A stretch of 64,000 bases of DNA from Pseudomonas fulva (GTDB taxonomy: Bacteria > Pseudomonadota > Gammaproteobacteria > Pseudomonadales > Pseudomonadaceae). Below are positions 18,045-27,341 of the stretch, in pieces (position 1 is the stretch's first letter; every line of letters starts with the position of its first letter). Location of the stretch: the NCBI RefSeq assembly GCF_015680705.1, contig NZ_JADNYP010000008.1, positions 124,001 to 188,000 of the forward strand. The letters are read 5' to 3'. The position numbers and the translations under genes are program-made. Under the pieces are notes generated by a model, which saw only the letters and a list, made by a program, of their open reading frames with translations, searched no databases and was not told the origin of the DNA.

Positions 18045-18617
18045 ATGGAGACACGTGAAGCAGGCCAGCCTTTCAAGCGGTTGTTCTTCGCCCTGGACTG
18101 CCCCGAACCGCAGCGCCGCGCCATCGCGCAATGGCGACGCGAACTGGGCCTGCGAAGCGGCAAGCCGGTCGCGGCGGAAAATTTCCACCTCACGCTGCTG
18201 TTTCTCGGCGATGTCGATACTGCCCGGCTCGCAGACATCTGCACCGCCGTGGATGAGCTGGCCAAACCGAGCATGCCGGTGCGGCTGTCACTCGACCGGC
18301 TCCAGGCCTGGCAACGCGCCAGGGTACTGGTGCTGGAGCCCGGACAGACCCCGCCGGTGCTGCGCCGACTGGTCTACGACCTGCAGCAGACGCTCTTGCC
18401 ACTGGGTTTCCAGGAGCAGTCGCGCGAATATCGACCGCACCTGACCCTGGCAAGGGATTTTCATGGCCAGGCGCCCGAGGCGACCAGCGCGCCGGCATTT
18501 CACCTCAACGCAAGAGGCTTCGCCTTGTATGAATCGCGCAAGGGTCGTTACTGGCCGCTCGCGCACTGGACGATGGCCGAGCAGTTGCCGGACACTCACA
18601 CCGGCAGGCCCTGGTAG
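18045..18617 (+). CDS. thpR: RNA 2',3'-cyclic phosphodiesterase ThpR (LigT)
   Basis: 190 residues with the two HxT signatures of the 2H phosphoesterase superfamily: His48-Leu-Thr50 (NFHLTLLFLG) and His132-Leu-Thr134 (RPHLTLARD). The spacing and overall length fit ThpR/LigT, which opens 2',3'-cyclic phosphate ends of RNA and was first described as a 2'-5' RNA ligase. AAGGAG stands seven bases before the ATG. The 3' end overlaps the convergent AraC gene by 22 bases. Confidence 0.92.
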   Translation: METREAGQPFKRLFFALDCPEPQRRAIAQWRRELGLRSGKPVAAENFHLTLLFLGDVDTARLADICTAVDELAKPSMPVRLSLDRLQAWQRARVLVLEPGQTPPVLRRLVYDLQQTLLPLGFQEQSREYRPHLTLARDFHGQAPEATSAPAFHLNARGFALYESRKGRYWPLAHWTMAEQLPDTHTGRPW

Positions 18618-19501
18618 GGTCGCTCCTGGCCCGGGCTGCGAGCGAACTGGCGCTTGTACTCCCGGCTGAATTGCGAGGCGCTCTGGTAGCCGACCCGATG
18701 AGCCGCCTGGGCAACGCTCAGGCCTTCGCCGATGAGGACTTGCTGGGCCTTGAGCAGGCGCAGCCGCTTGAGATACTGCATCGGAGCCAGTTCGGTACAG
18801 CGCTTGAAGTGTTCGTGAAAGGTCGAGACGCTCATGTTGGCCAGGCTGGCCAATTCCTCCACGGTCAGCGCAGCGGCATAGTGTTCGCGCAGGTGATTCA
18901 GGGCCGTGCCGATCCGTGCGAAGTGGCCTTGCTGTTCCACCAGGGCGCGCAGCGCGCCGGTCTGAGGGCCGCGCAAGGCGGTGTAAAGCACCTCGCGCAC
19001 CCGCGAGGGGCCCAGCACGCGGGCATCGAGCGGGTCATGCAGACATTCGAGCAAACGCTCGACAGCGGCGCGCATCGGAGCGTCCAGCGCGGCCGAGGTC
19101 ATCGATTGTGGCGTCTGCGCCTGCACGGTCGGATCCGGAGCCAGGCCCATGTCCTGCACCAGTTCGCCGAGCACGCCACGGTCTATATCCACGGCGATAC
19201 CCAGCAGCGGGACTTGTGCGGTGGCGAAGGTTTCGCACATGAAAGGCACCGATAGCGCCTGAACCAGGTAGTGCCCGGCACCGTACTCCAGGGTGCGGGG
19301 GCCCAGGCGCGCCAGTTTGCTGCCTTGGGCGAGGATCATCAGGCTCGGTTCGTAGATCTGTGGGCTGCTGGCCACATAGTGATCCCAGCTCAGGACCTTG
19401 ACCTGGGGCAGGTGGGTGGGGACGAAGCCGGGGCGACTGGCCAACGCTTTTATCGAGGTGCAGAGCGACGCATTGGCATCGACGTGACGAGTGAGCTGCA
19501 T
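18596..19501 (-). CDS. AraC family transcriptional regulator (AraC_N type)
   Basis: 301 residues. The N-terminal half (about 20-180) is the AraC_N domain, with YEPSLMILAQGSKLARLG and YLVQALSVPFMCETFATAQVPLLGIAVDID. The C-terminal half carries two helix-turn-helix motifs, including TVEELASLANMSVSTFHEHFKRCT and VAQAAHRVGYQSASQFSREYKRQF. It is divergent from the zinc alcohol dehydrogenase at 19674 with a 172-base shared upstream region. Regulators of this group often control adjacent aldehyde/alcohol dehydrogenase genes, so that gene is its likely target; this is inference from position. Confidence 0.92.
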   Translation of the reverse strand: MQLTRHVDANASLCTSIKALASRPGFVPTHLPQVKVLSWDHYVASSPQIYEPSLMILAQGSKLARLGPRTLEYGAGHYLVQALSVPFMCETFATAQVPLLGIAVDIDRGVLGELVQDMGLAPDPTVQAQTPQSMTSAALDAPMRAAVERLLECLHDPLDARVLGPSRVREVLYTALRGPQTGALRALVEQQGHFARIGTALNHLREHYAAALTVEELASLANMSVSTFHEHFKRCTELAPMQYLKRLRLLKAQQVLIGEGLSVAQAAHRVGYQSASQFSREYKRQFARSPGQERPYQGLPV

Positions 19502-19673
19502 AAGGTCCGGGACAGAGGATCAGATACCTTAATCTTCGCAGAATGAACCCCGCGCACCAATGGTTGGCGGCGATTCCGGAGAATCAGGCACGCACGCTGG
19601 AGGATCTGCCGTGGGCCGGAAGCCGCCAGGCGCGCAGAATGGGCAGCTGTAACGTTTCATTGCGAGGTTCGTC

Positions 19674-20732
19674 ATGTATACCGCCATCGGCTATGCCGCC
19701 CAGACTCCCACCAGCCCCCTGGCGCCCATGAAGTTCGAGCGACGCAGCCCGCGTCCGGACGACGTGGTCATCGAGATCCTCTACTGCGGCGTATGCCATT
19801 CCGACATCCACCAGGCACGCAACGAGTGGGGCATCGCGGTCTACCCGTTGATGCCCGGTCACGAAATCGTCGGTCGGGTGACGGCCGTTGGCGACCAGAT
19901 CACCCGATACCAGGTTGGCGATCTGGTCGGGGTGGGCTGCATGGTCGACTCGTGCCGCCACTGCGAAGCGTGCCAGGCGGATCTGGAGCAGTACTGCCTG
20001 GAAGGTCCGACCATGACCTATGCCACGCCTGATCGCGTGGACGGCAGCAACACCATGGGCGGCTACTCCAGCAGCATCGTGGTCAGCGAGCATTTCGTCG
20101 TGCGCATTCCCGCCGGCCTCGAGCTGGCCAGTGCGGCGCCGATTCTCTGCGCGGGCATTACTACCTATTCACCGCTCAAGCACCATGGCGTGGGGCCAGG
20201 GCACAAGGTCGGGGTGCTTGGCATGGGTGGCCTCGGCCACATGGGCATCAAATTCGCCAAGGCGCTTGGCGCGCATGTGACCTTGTTCACCCGTTCCGCG
20301 GCCAAGGCCGAGGAAGCCCGGCGCCAGGGAGCCGACGAAGTGATCGTGTCCAGCGATGCCGAGCAGATGCGCGCTGCGGCTGGACGTTTCGACTTCCTGC
20401 TCGACACCATTCCGGTCCAGCACGACCTCAACCCGTATCTGGAAACCTTGAAGTTCGGCGGCGTGCATATCCTGGTGGGTCTGATCGAGCCCGTCGAGCC
20501 GCCGGTCCACGCGGCCAACCTGGTGATCAAGCGCCGAGTGCTGGCCGGTTCGCTGATCGGCGGCATCGCACAGACCCAGGAAGTCCTGGACTTCTGCGCC
20601 GAGCACCAGATCAGCTGCGACATCGAGATGCTGGACATCCGCAACATCAACGAAGCCTATGAGCGGATGATCGCTGGCGACGTGAAGTACCGCTTCGTCA
20701 TCGACATGCAGACCCTGGCAGCCGTGCGGTAA
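19674..20732 (+). CDS. Zinc-dependent NAD(P)-linked alcohol/aldehyde reductase (YahK-like MDR)
   Basis: 352 residues of the medium-chain dehydrogenase family. The catalytic zinc site is seen as CGVCHSD near residue 39 and GHE near residue 62. The structural zinc lobe shows the four-Cys cluster CRHCEACQADLEQYC, and the nucleotide fold has GVLGMGGLGHMGIKFAKALG. This layout matches the cinnamyl-alcohol-dehydrogenase-like enzymes such as YahK, NADPH-dependent reducers of many aldehydes. GAGG precedes the ATG. It is divergent from the AraC regulator. Confidence 0.93.
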   Translation: MYTAIGYAAQTPTSPLAPMKFERRSPRPDDVVIEILYCGVCHSDIHQARNEWGIAVYPLMPGHEIVGRVTAVGDQITRYQVGDLVGVGCMVDSCRHCEACQADLEQYCLEGPTMTYATPDRVDGSNTMGGYSSSIVVSEHFVVRIPAGLELASAAPILCAGITTYSPLKHHGVGPGHKVGVLGMGGLGHMGIKFAKALGAHVTLFTRSAAKAEEARRQGADEVIVSSDAEQMRAAAGRFDFLLDTIPVQHDLNPYLETLKFGGVHILVGLIEPVEPPVHAANLVIKRRVLAGSLIGGIAQTQEVLDFCAEHQISCDIEMLDIRNINEAYERMIAGDVKYRFVIDMQTLAAVR

Positions 20733-20749
20733 GCCACAGGCTTGCAGGG

Positions 20750-20909
20750 GCCAGCGGCAAGCAAGGCGCAGGACGGCGACTGATCTGATCTGGCGTGCTT
20801 GGCTCTTCAAGACGTAACCGTAAGGCTTTAGACTGACAAAAAAACAGGAGCGGAACGTGTTGCTCGCAACACGTTCCGCTTTTGCTTGCCGCATCTGCTT
20901 GCCGCTGGC
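20750..20909. repeat. Intergenic inverted repeat of the GGCAAGC family
   Basis: Perfect 14-bp inverted arms, GCCAGCGGCAAGCA at 20750-20763 and its complement at 20896-20909, bracket the terminator-like palindrome between the alcohol dehydrogenase and sotB. Related GGCAAGC/GCTTGCC arms occur in five other gaps in this window. Confidence 0.6.
20850..20883 (+). terminator. Strong hairpin with T-run (intrinsic terminator or leader attenuator)
   Basis: A perfect 13-bp stem (20850-20862 with 20867-20879) with a four-base loop CTCG is followed by TTTT and preceded by an A-run. It lies 118 bases after the alcohol dehydrogenase stop and 69 bases before sotB, so it could end the first gene or act in the sotB leader. 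Confidence 0.75.
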
Positions 20910-20951
20910 AGCCCGCAGCCCTCCCATCCCCAAGGAGTCTCTTCCTCGTCC

Positions 20952-22151
20952 ATGAACAGTCCCACCCCGACAGCAGCCGGTGGCAGCTGGTTGAGCGTCA
21001 TCGCCCTGGCTCTGGCTGCCTTCATCTTCAACACGACCGAATTCGTGCCGGTGGCGCTGCTCAGTGACATTGGTCGCAGCTTCGACATGACCACGGCGCA
21101 GGTCGGCCTGATGCTGACCATCTACGCCTGGGTCGTCGCGGTCGCTTCGCTGCCGATGATGTTGCTCACGCGCAACGTCGAGCGGCGCAGGCTGCTGACG
21201 ATCGTGTTCCTGGTCTTCATCGCCAGTCACGTGTTGTCGTGGCTAGCGCAAAGCTTCGCCATGCTGTTGGTGAGCCGTATCGGGATCGCTCTGGCGCACG
21301 CGGTGTTCTGGGCCATCACGGCTTCGCTGGCGGTGCGTGTGGCGCCGCCGGGGCAGCAGGCCAAGGCGCTCGGCTTGCTGGCCACCGGGACGACCTTGGC
21401 CATGGTCATGGGGATTCCGCTGGGGCGTGTGGTGGGAGAGGCACTGGGCTGGCGGGTGACCTTCCTGTCCATCGCCTGCGTGGCGTTGGCCACCTTGCTG
21501 TGCCTGATGAAGTCGCTGCCGCTGTTGCCAAGCCAGAATTCCGGGTCGCTGCGCAGCTTGCCGGTGCTGTTCAAGCGTCCGGCGCTGGTCGTCGTCTATG
21601 TGCTGGTGACGCTGGTCATCACGGCACAATTCACCGCCTACAGCTACATCGAACCGTTTGCCTTGCACGTGGCGCAGATCGGCGGCGAGCGAACCACGTT
21701 GCTGCTGTTGCTGTTCGGCGGCGCCGGGGTGGTCGGCTCGGTCTTGTTCAGCCGCTACAGCGATCGGTTCCCGCAGGGTTTCTTGGTCGCCTCGATAGCC
21801 AGCCTCGCCTCGTGCCTGTTGCTGCTGTTGCCGCTGTCGGGCATGTTCCCGGTGTTTGCCGGGTTGAGCATGCTCTGGGGCATCTCGATCCTCAGTTTCA
21901 GCCTGTCCTTGCAGTCCAGGACATTGAAGCTGGCCTCGGACGCTACGGATGTGGCCATGGCGCTGTTTTCCGGCATCTACAACATCGGGATCGGTGGCGG
22001 CGCCCTGCTGGGCAGCATCGTCAGCAGCCAGCTGGGAGTGGCCAACATCGGTCTGGTGGGTGGCAGCGTCGCGCTGGTCGGGCTGGTTTTGGCGATCGTC
22101 AATACCCGCAGGTTCAGCCAGGCATCGCTGACCGCTCCCGAGAGCCGATGA
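20952..22151 (+). CDS. sotB: Sugar efflux MFS transporter SotB/YdeA
   Basis: 399 residues with 12 membrane segments. The N-terminal part [19 protein letters not shown], followed by [18 protein letters not shown] and the loop NVERRRLL, closely follows E. coli YdeA (SotB). That protein exports arabinose and other sugars or related compounds. [15 protein letters not shown] and [19 protein letters not shown] are further matching blocks. AAGGAG lies upstream, though 14 bases from the ATG, which is longer than ideal. It is convergent with the LysE gene. Confidence 0.88.
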   Translation: MNSPTPTAAGGSWLSVIALALAAFIFNTTEFVPVALLSDIGRSFDMTTAQVGLMLTIYAWVVAVASLPMMLLTRNVERRRLLTIVFLVFIASHVLSWLAQSFAMLLVSRIGIALAHAVFWAITASLAVRVAPPGQQAKALGLLATGTTLAMVMGIPLGRVVGEALGWRVTFLSIACVALATLLCLMKSLPLLPSQNSGSLRSLPVLFKRPALVVVYVLVTLVITAQFTAYSYIEPFALHVAQIGGERTTLLLLLFGGAGVVGSVLFSRYSDRFPQGFLVASIASLASCLLLLLPLSGMFPVFAGLSMLWGISILSFSLSLQSRTLKLASDATDVAMALFSGIYNIGIGGGALLGSIVSSQLGVANIGLVGGSVALVGLVLAIVNTRRFSQASLTAPESR

Positions 22152-22195
22152 TGGCCGCAAGCGACCGTCTGGTTACCTGCGCGGTCGTTGCAGGG

Positions 22196-22792
22196 TCAGA
22201 GCAGCAAGGTCGACCAGGCCGATATCAGCAACAATGCTGCCAGCAGTCGATTGAAGCGCCGAAAGCCTGCTGGGGCCTGGAGTAGCCGTGTGCTGCTAGC
22301 GCCCAGCACCGCCCAGGCGCCCATGCAGGGCAGGGCGATCAGCAGGAACACCGTCGACAGCAGCAACAGGCCGCCAAGGGTCTGGCCCGCAGGGCCGGCG
22401 AACACGCTGATCACGGCCGTGGCCATCAGCCATACCTTGGGATTGACCAGTTGCAGCATCGCCACGCCCCAGGCAGTGATGCCTTGCTTGCCGGATGGCT
22501 CCAACGCGCGGTCGGCGGCTCGCCACATCTGCCAGGCGAGCCTGCTCAGCCAGGCCACGCCCAGCCAGGCTAGCGCTTGTTGCAACCACGCAAGGCTGGC
22601 CAACAGCTCACCCAGCCCAAGGCCGACCAATAGCACGACCAGGGCAGCCGACACGCAGGCCGTGAAGACCAGCGCAACGGTGGCGCGCAAGCCGTGCTGG
22701 GCGCCTATGGCCAGGATCAGCAGGTTGGTCGGGCCAGGGCTCAGACTGGCGACGAGAGCGAACAGCGAAAACGGCAGCAGTGATTGCGGCAT
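22196..22792 (-). CDS. LysE/RhtB family amino acid exporter
   Basis: 198 residues, the family size, with about six membrane helices. The N-terminal LVASLSPGPTNLLILAIGAQHGLR carries the conserved SPGP turn. MLQLVNPKVWLMATAVI carries the conserved NPK motif of the fourth segment. These proteins export amino acids or their analogues. AGGAG lies eight bases before the ATG. The AraC regulator gene ends 47 bases upstream on the same strand, so the two are probably one regulator-exporter unit. Confidence 0.92.
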   Translation of the reverse strand: MPQSLLPFSLFALVASLSPGPTNLLILAIGAQHGLRATVALVFTACVSAALVVLLVGLGLGELLASLAWLQQALAWLGVAWLSRLAWQMWRAADRALEPSGKQGITAWGVAMLQLVNPKVWLMATAVISVFAGPAGQTLGGLLLLSTVFLLIALPCMGAWAVLGASSTRLLQAPAGFRRFNRLLAALLLISAWSTLLL

Positions 22793-22839
22793 GGGGTTTC
22801 TCCTTGAGGACGGAGCCCATGCTCGCCGGTGCGGGCGCT

Positions 22840-23670
22840 TCAGTCTGGAAGCTTTGAGCAGCGTCGCCGATAGTCCGCGGGTGTCAGCCGATAGGCTCGC
22901 CGGAACCAGCGCCCCAGGTGGCTTTGATCGGCAAAGCCCAGCGCGCTGGCGACCTGGGCCGGCGTTTCGCCACGCGCCAGGCTTCGCCTGGCCGCGACCA
23001 GGCGCAGCTGGACCAGATAGGCGTGGGGCGGCAACCCGTAGGCCGCGCGGAAGGCACGATTGAGGCGAAACCGGTCGACCTCGCAGGCCTTGGCCAGATC
23101 CTCCAGCCCCAGATCTTGCTCCAGATGCGCATGCAGGTAGTCCCGCGCCCGCTGCGCCACCCGTGGCAGCCGCGGATCCGGAACGGCCAGCCGGCGCCAC
23201 TGCAGGTGGCGAGTCAGGCTGGCCAGCAGGTCGTCCAGCGCGGCCTGGCGAACGATGCGCAGCTCGCGACCATGGACTGTCTGAAACGCTCGAAACGTCG
23301 AAGCGGCCAGCGGCACGTCGCCACTGAGCGTGTCGGCAAAGCCTGGCAGGCAGTCGTCGGGGGCGTGTTCGAACAGCTCGCGCAGCTCGCGTTCCAGCCA
23401 CCGCGGCTGAAGGTACAACATCGAGTAGGTGAAGCCTTCCGCGCTAGGCGCATCCCCATCGTGCAACTCGCCAGGCTCGAGCATGAACACCTTTCCAGGC
23501 GTGCTGTGATGCCGCTTGCGGCGACAGTTGAACTGCTGCACGCCTTGTTCGGTGATGCCGATGAGGAAACTGTCATGCCAGTGCGGGTCATAGGCGTGAC
23601 CCTTGAAATGCGCACGCACTGATTCGATACCGCTGTCCGGGTCCAGTGTGAGGTCGATCCAGTCGCTCAT
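22840..23670 (-). CDS. AraC family regulator with cupin-like sensor domain
   Basis: 276 residues. The N-terminal arm carries the cupin pattern YDPHWHDSFLIGITEQGVQQF and GKVFMLEPGELHDGD, typical of AraC_binding domains. The C-terminal DNA-binding domain includes LEDLAKACEVDRFRLNRAFRAAYG and PAQVASALGFADQSHLGRWFRRAY. The ATG at 23670 (MSDWIDL) is preferred over an upstream start because the extra 25 residues have no family counterpart. Being just upstream of a LysE exporter on the same strand suggests that it activates that exporter in response to an amino acid. Confidence 0.9.
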   Translation of the reverse strand: MSDWIDLTLDPDSGIESVRAHFKGHAYDPHWHDSFLIGITEQGVQQFNCRRKRHHSTPGKVFMLEPGELHDGDAPSAEGFTYSMLYLQPRWLERELRELFEHAPDDCLPGFADTLSGDVPLAASTFRAFQTVHGRELRIVRQAALDDLLASLTRHLQWRRLAVPDPRLPRVAQRARDYLHAHLEQDLGLEDLAKACEVDRFRLNRAFRAAYGLPPHAYLVQLRLVAARRSLARGETPAQVASALGFADQSHLGRWFRRAYRLTPADYRRRCSKLPD

Positions 23671-23876
23671 GTCATATCCAGTGACCGAGGTTTGGATGGG
23701 CACTGTACTCCAGGCGTGTCTTGATCGTCTGGAAGATTCGTGCAACCGGGACGAGCGCCAAGGGCATGCGTTTGCTCATGCTGTTTCTCTGAATCAACGC
23801 TAACCGATTGATTTACTGATGCGCATTACTTCAGGTCAGTTATGGATGAGTTATCTAAACGCTTGAATCCGGTGTG

Positions 23877-24200
23877 TTATCGCCTGGAAATGGCGTGCTG
23901 GGCACACTGCTCCTGATAGGTCTGACGGATTGCCGTCGGAGCAAGCCGGGATTGACTGTTATAGGTCTGCTCGGTAATGCCGAAGGCGGTCATGCGCATC
24001 CAGGATTTGGGAAACTTCTGATTCTGCAGTCGCTTTCGAGCGGTATACAGCGACACACCAGAGAGCTTCGCCTGTTGGGCCTGCGCGGCGATTCCCGCGC
24101 CCCAGTCGCAGACTCGCTTGTCCTGCTGGCTCAACGGCTTGGCCTGGGCACCCAGGCTGACGAACAGACAGGAGGCGACCAAAACTGGAATTCTGCGCAT
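23877..24200 (-). CDS. Small secreted protein of unknown function
   Basis: 107 residues. The N-terminus MRRIPVLVASCLFVSLGAQA is a good signal peptide, with cleavage after AQA. The mature part is about 87 residues, basic, and holds two cysteines (KRVCDWG and EQCAQH) that could form a disulfide in the periplasm. I do not recognise a family. It stands alone; the flanking gaps are about 200 and 70 bases. Confidence 0.7.
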   Translation of the reverse strand: MRRIPVLVASCLFVSLGAQAKPLSQQDKRVCDWGAGIAAQAQQAKLSGVSLYTARKRLQNQKFPKSWMRMTAFGITEQTYNSQSRLAPTAIRQTYQEQCAQHAISRR

Positions 24201-24273
24201 GAGGTTGTCCTAACCAGTTGAAAAGCCGGAAGTTTGACTTGCGCGATAACAGCCGGGGGCCAGCAAAATGCCG

Positions 24274-24921
24274 TCAGGCTCCCGAGCCAGGCGTGCCGTC
24301 ATCCACCCGCCTGAGCGAAATCAGGGCCAGTCCGGCGGTCCAGGCCACTGACACGCCGTAGTTCAGACGCTGGTAGAAACCGAACAGGTGGCCGCTCTCC
24401 ACGGCGCTGGCCATGAAGCCTGCGGTGAGCACGGCAAAGCCTGTGCAAGCCAGGGAAAACCACGAGAAGCCCCGGGAGCGCGCCACCCGCACACCCAGCC
24501 AGACCCACAAGGCACTGGCCAACGTCAGGGACACGAACATGACCAGCCCGGAAAGGTTGTGCAACCGCTGCGCGGTCGATGGATCGGCTGGCGCGCAGCC
24601 CTGGTCGCACGGAAAAAACCCGGTACCCAGGCTGCCCAGCCCGTGTAGCAGGATCAGCAGCGCACTGAGGCGGGCCAGCATGGAACCGCGCCAGCAGCGC
24701 CAGATGCCGAGCGCGAACAGGCCAAAAAGCAAGGCGAGCGGGAAATTGTTCACCCAGGCAGAGAAAGCGTGCGTGGGCGCGCCCAGCGCACCGAGTTGGC
24801 TCATCGCCTGGTCGGAATGGCTATAGCCAGGAAACGCCTTGGCGGTTAGCCAGACGCCAACGGACAGCCAGAACGGTATGAGCAAGCCGGCGCCTAGCAG
24901 GCGCCGAGTCGTTGAGTTCAT
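24274..24921 (-). CDS. DUF998 family membrane protein
   Basis: 215 residues with about six membrane segments. The opening LLGAGLLIPFWLSVGVWLTAKAFPGYSHSDQAMSQLGA, taken in pieces, has the YSHxxQxxSxLGA pattern of DUF998 proteins, followed by GTGFFPCDQGC, another conserved part of that family. No function is established for it. AAGGAG lies seven bases before the ATG. Confidence 0.82.
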   Translation of the reverse strand: MNSTTRRLLGAGLLIPFWLSVGVWLTAKAFPGYSHSDQAMSQLGALGAPTHAFSAWVNNFPLALLFGLFALGIWRCWRGSMLARLSALLILLHGLGSLGTGFFPCDQGCAPADPSTAQRLHNLSGLVMFVSLTLASALWVWLGVRVARSRGFSWFSLACTGFAVLTAGFMASAVESGHLFGFYQRLNYGVSVAWTAGLALISLRRVDDGTPGSGA

Positions 24922-25129
24922 GCATGATCTCCTTCCATGGGTAAGCCTGGCCGAGTCATCGCGCGACGCAGGGAGCCTTGCTTGTAGCCGAGCCCTTTCG
25001 GCATTGCAAGCCGCCTAGGCTATCGAGCGCCGACAAAGTCACCGACGGGCATCTGACCGACGGAAGCATTGTTCTTTATAATCAGCAGGATAGACGTGAT
25101 ACCTCATGTTAGTATTGCGGGTTTCTAGC

Positions 25130-25894
25130 ATGAATGCGCACAGCATGACGAAGCAGCTACAGGCATCACGGCGGCGCAGGCCTCGCAGTCTCGCCGAACA
25201 ATTGGTCGGCGAACTCACCCGGCGCATTCGCGATGGCAAGCTCAAGCCTGGCGACAAGCTGCCGACCGAATCCCAGTTGATGGATCAGGAAGGGGTCAGT
25301 CGCACGGTCGTGCGCGAAGCATTGTCTCGACTGCAAGCTGCCGGCGAAGTCCAGACCCGTCATGGCATCGGGACGTTCGTGCTCGCTTCGCCGCCTGATC
25401 GCGCGCTACGGATCGCTCCGCCAGGTGCGGCGACACTGGACCAGGCGCTGGCCGTGCTGGAGTTGCGCATGGCCGTGGAGATCGAATCCGCTGGCCTGGC
25501 CGCCGAGCGCCGTGGCGCGCCCCACCTGGCGGCGTTGCGCAGCGCGGTGGATCGGATCGTCGCCGGGACGAGCCGTGCCGATACCCTGGAGGCAGATCTG
25601 CAGTTTCACCTGCAAGTGGCCGAAGCCAGCGGCAACCCCTATTTCGCCCAGATCATCGGCCAGCTCGGTGCCGTGCTCGTCCCATCGGCCCGCCTGGACG
25701 ACCCGGATCTGGCCAACGCCGAACCTGGCCTCTACCTGGGGCGGCTGGGCTACGAGCACGAAGCGATCTACGAGGCGATTGCCAGGCGCGACAGCGAGGG
25801 CGCGAAACTGGCCATGCGCATGCATCTTTTCAACAGTCGCGAGCGCTTGCGCCGAACCAGCGAGGCAGCTGGCTCGGGGCCAAGCACGGCATGA
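25130..25894 (+). CDS. GntR family regulator, FadR subgroup (FCD domain)
   Basis: About 254 residues. The N-terminal winged helix shows SLAEQLVGELTRRIRDGKL and KLPTESQLMDQEGVSRTVVREALSRLQAAG. The C-terminal FCD domain keeps likely metal ligands in DLQFHLQVAEASGNPYF and HEAIYEAIARRDSEGAKLAMRMHL. Such proteins repress carboxylate or sugar-acid catabolic genes until the ligand binds. The start is uncertain: ATGs at 25106, 25130 and 25145 are in frame and none has a convincing ribosome binding site. The target is unknown; the neighbouring hydrolase gene is convergent. Confidence 0.88.
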   Translation: MNAHSMTKQLQASRRRRPRSLAEQLVGELTRRIRDGKLKPGDKLPTESQLMDQEGVSRTVVREALSRLQAAGEVQTRHGIGTFVLASPPDRALRIAPPGAATLDQALAVLELRMAVEIESAGLAAERRGAPHLAALRSAVDRIVAGTSRADTLEADLQFHLQVAEASGNPYFAQIIGQLGAVLVPSARLDDPDLANAEPGLYLGRLGYEHEAIYEAIARRDSEGAKLAMRMHLFNSRERLRRTSEAAGSGPSTA

Positions 25895-25987
25895 GCGGGA
25901 ATGTCTGCCCAGGCGCCAGAGGCGCCTGAGTCAGGGAGAGACTGCCTCGCACCGATCGGGCGAGGCCGCTGCTCGGCGCCGCAGAAA

Positions 25988-26800
25988 TCAGGCCACCTGC
26001 TGACGCCGGCTTTCCTGGGCTTTGCGTACCTGTGCTCGACAGGCCTGGCCGAAAGCCTCGAACAGGCGGATCGAGTCGGGGTTCTTCGCCGCTTGCCACT
26101 CGGGATGCCACTGTACGGCGAACAGGAAGGGCGAAATGCCTGGCCCATGAATGGCTTCGACCAATCCATCTTCGGCCTTGGCGATCGGCTCCAGCCCTTC
26201 GCCAAGGGTGCGCAAGCCTTGGCCATGTAGCGAATTGACCCGAATCGAGTCGCTACCGAGCACGTCGCGCAGCCAGCTGCCCGGCTCGATCGTCACGCTA
26301 TGCACGGCCTGGTACTGCACATCTACCGGATCTTCAGGGTTTTCCCGGTGATCGTTGAAGCCGGGCTCGGCATAGACTTTCTGGTAGATGTCTCCGCCCA
26401 GGGCCACGTTGATCTCCTGCATGCCGCGGCAGATGCCAAAGATCGGCAGGCCACGGGCAATGGCCCGTTGCACCAGCGGGATGTCGAAGAGGTCGCGGTT
26501 GCGGTCCTGGGCCTTGCCCGGGGTTTGGTTTTCCTGGCCGTACAGGGCCGGGTCGATATTGCTGCCTGCGCCGGTCAGGTATACGCCATCGGCCATGTCC
26601 AGGTAGGCTTCGAGGTCGTCGATGCCGCAGCAGGTCGGCACCAGCACTGGCACGCAATCGGCGAACTCCACCAGTGGCGTGATGTACTTGTGGGTCATGA
26701 CCTGGTAATCGTGGCCCTTGCGCTCGTGGGTACCCATGGTCATGAGGACGACCGGTTTGCGCAGGGGTTGAATCTTCTTGCCAATGTTGCTGTTGGACAT
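25988..26800 (-). CDS. Peptidase C26 / gamma-glutamyl-gamma-aminobutyrate hydrolase-like protein
   Basis: 270 residues of the class I glutamine amidotransferase fold. The nucleophile is in PIFGICRGMQEINVALGGD, and the partner residues are in QWHPEWQ. NPEDPVDVQYQAVHSVTIEPGS resembles PuuD-type hydrolases, which split gamma-glutamyl bonds, for example in the putrescine pathway. The actual gamma-glutamyl substrate is not predictable. AAGGTG lies upstream of the ATG. It stands apart from any puu operon genes in this window. Confidence 0.87.
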   Translation of the reverse strand: MSNSNIGKKIQPLRKPVVLMTMGTHERKGHDYQVMTHKYITPLVEFADCVPVLVPTCCGIDDLEAYLDMADGVYLTGAGSNIDPALYGQENQTPGKAQDRNRDLFDIPLVQRAIARGLPIFGICRGMQEINVALGGDIYQKVYAEPGFNDHRENPEDPVDVQYQAVHSVTIEPGSWLRDVLGSDSIRVNSLHGQGLRTLGEGLEPIAKAEDGLVEAIHGPGISPFLFAVQWHPEWQAAKNPDSIRLFEAFGQACRAQVRKAQESRRQQVA

Positions 26801-27341
26801 AAGTCACCTTGGGACAGGGTTGCCCTGTCGTTGTTGTGCAGGCCAGCGCCATGAATCGGCGCGCCGCCTGAAATCCCGAGCACTGCCAGCAGGGCGCCGG
26901 GTAGTGCCTCGTGCTGGTCGGGACTTGTCGGATAGCTTGCCAGAGCCGTTCGATATGTCAAACGACGGTGCTGGGAGGGATTAGCCCTTCCATGCTGTAA
27001 AACGGTGGCGAGAAACGCCTCCGAGCCTTTGGCTGCAAGGGTTTTTCAGGGACAAGGGTCAATTATATTTAACGATGCAGTTGGCTCTTTGCAGTGGCGC
27101 AATGAAGCGCCGTCGACACTGCGACGGTGCTCCGCAGCCGAGATGAAAGAACAAGATCTTTTGTTTTGGAATCAGCTGGATATGCCGAAAAGTTCACTTG
27201 CTACATCAATCATGTTCATTGGGTTTCGCCGAGCTGTTCCGGCAAGCGCTGTGGTGGTCCCTTTGACAGCCGGTCGGATTCGGCCGACAGTCTCGAGCCA
27301 GGCCGCGATTCTGGCCAACGCCATCGAGACGAGGAGCCCCT
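26801..27341. other. 540-base intergenic region, divergent promoters expected
   Basis: This gap separates the minus-strand C26 hydrolase and plus-strand dpkA. It contains an AT-rich block near 27057-27075 and 27150-27185 where promoters could lie. Reading frames in it lack codon bias, a clear start or any recognisable family. I see no protein, tRNA or riboswitch signature in it. Confidence 0.5.

Noticed and set aside
26801-27341. Small genes in the gap before dpkA
   Set aside because: Frames overlap dpkA or the hydrolase in other phases and have no start signals or protein-like composition.
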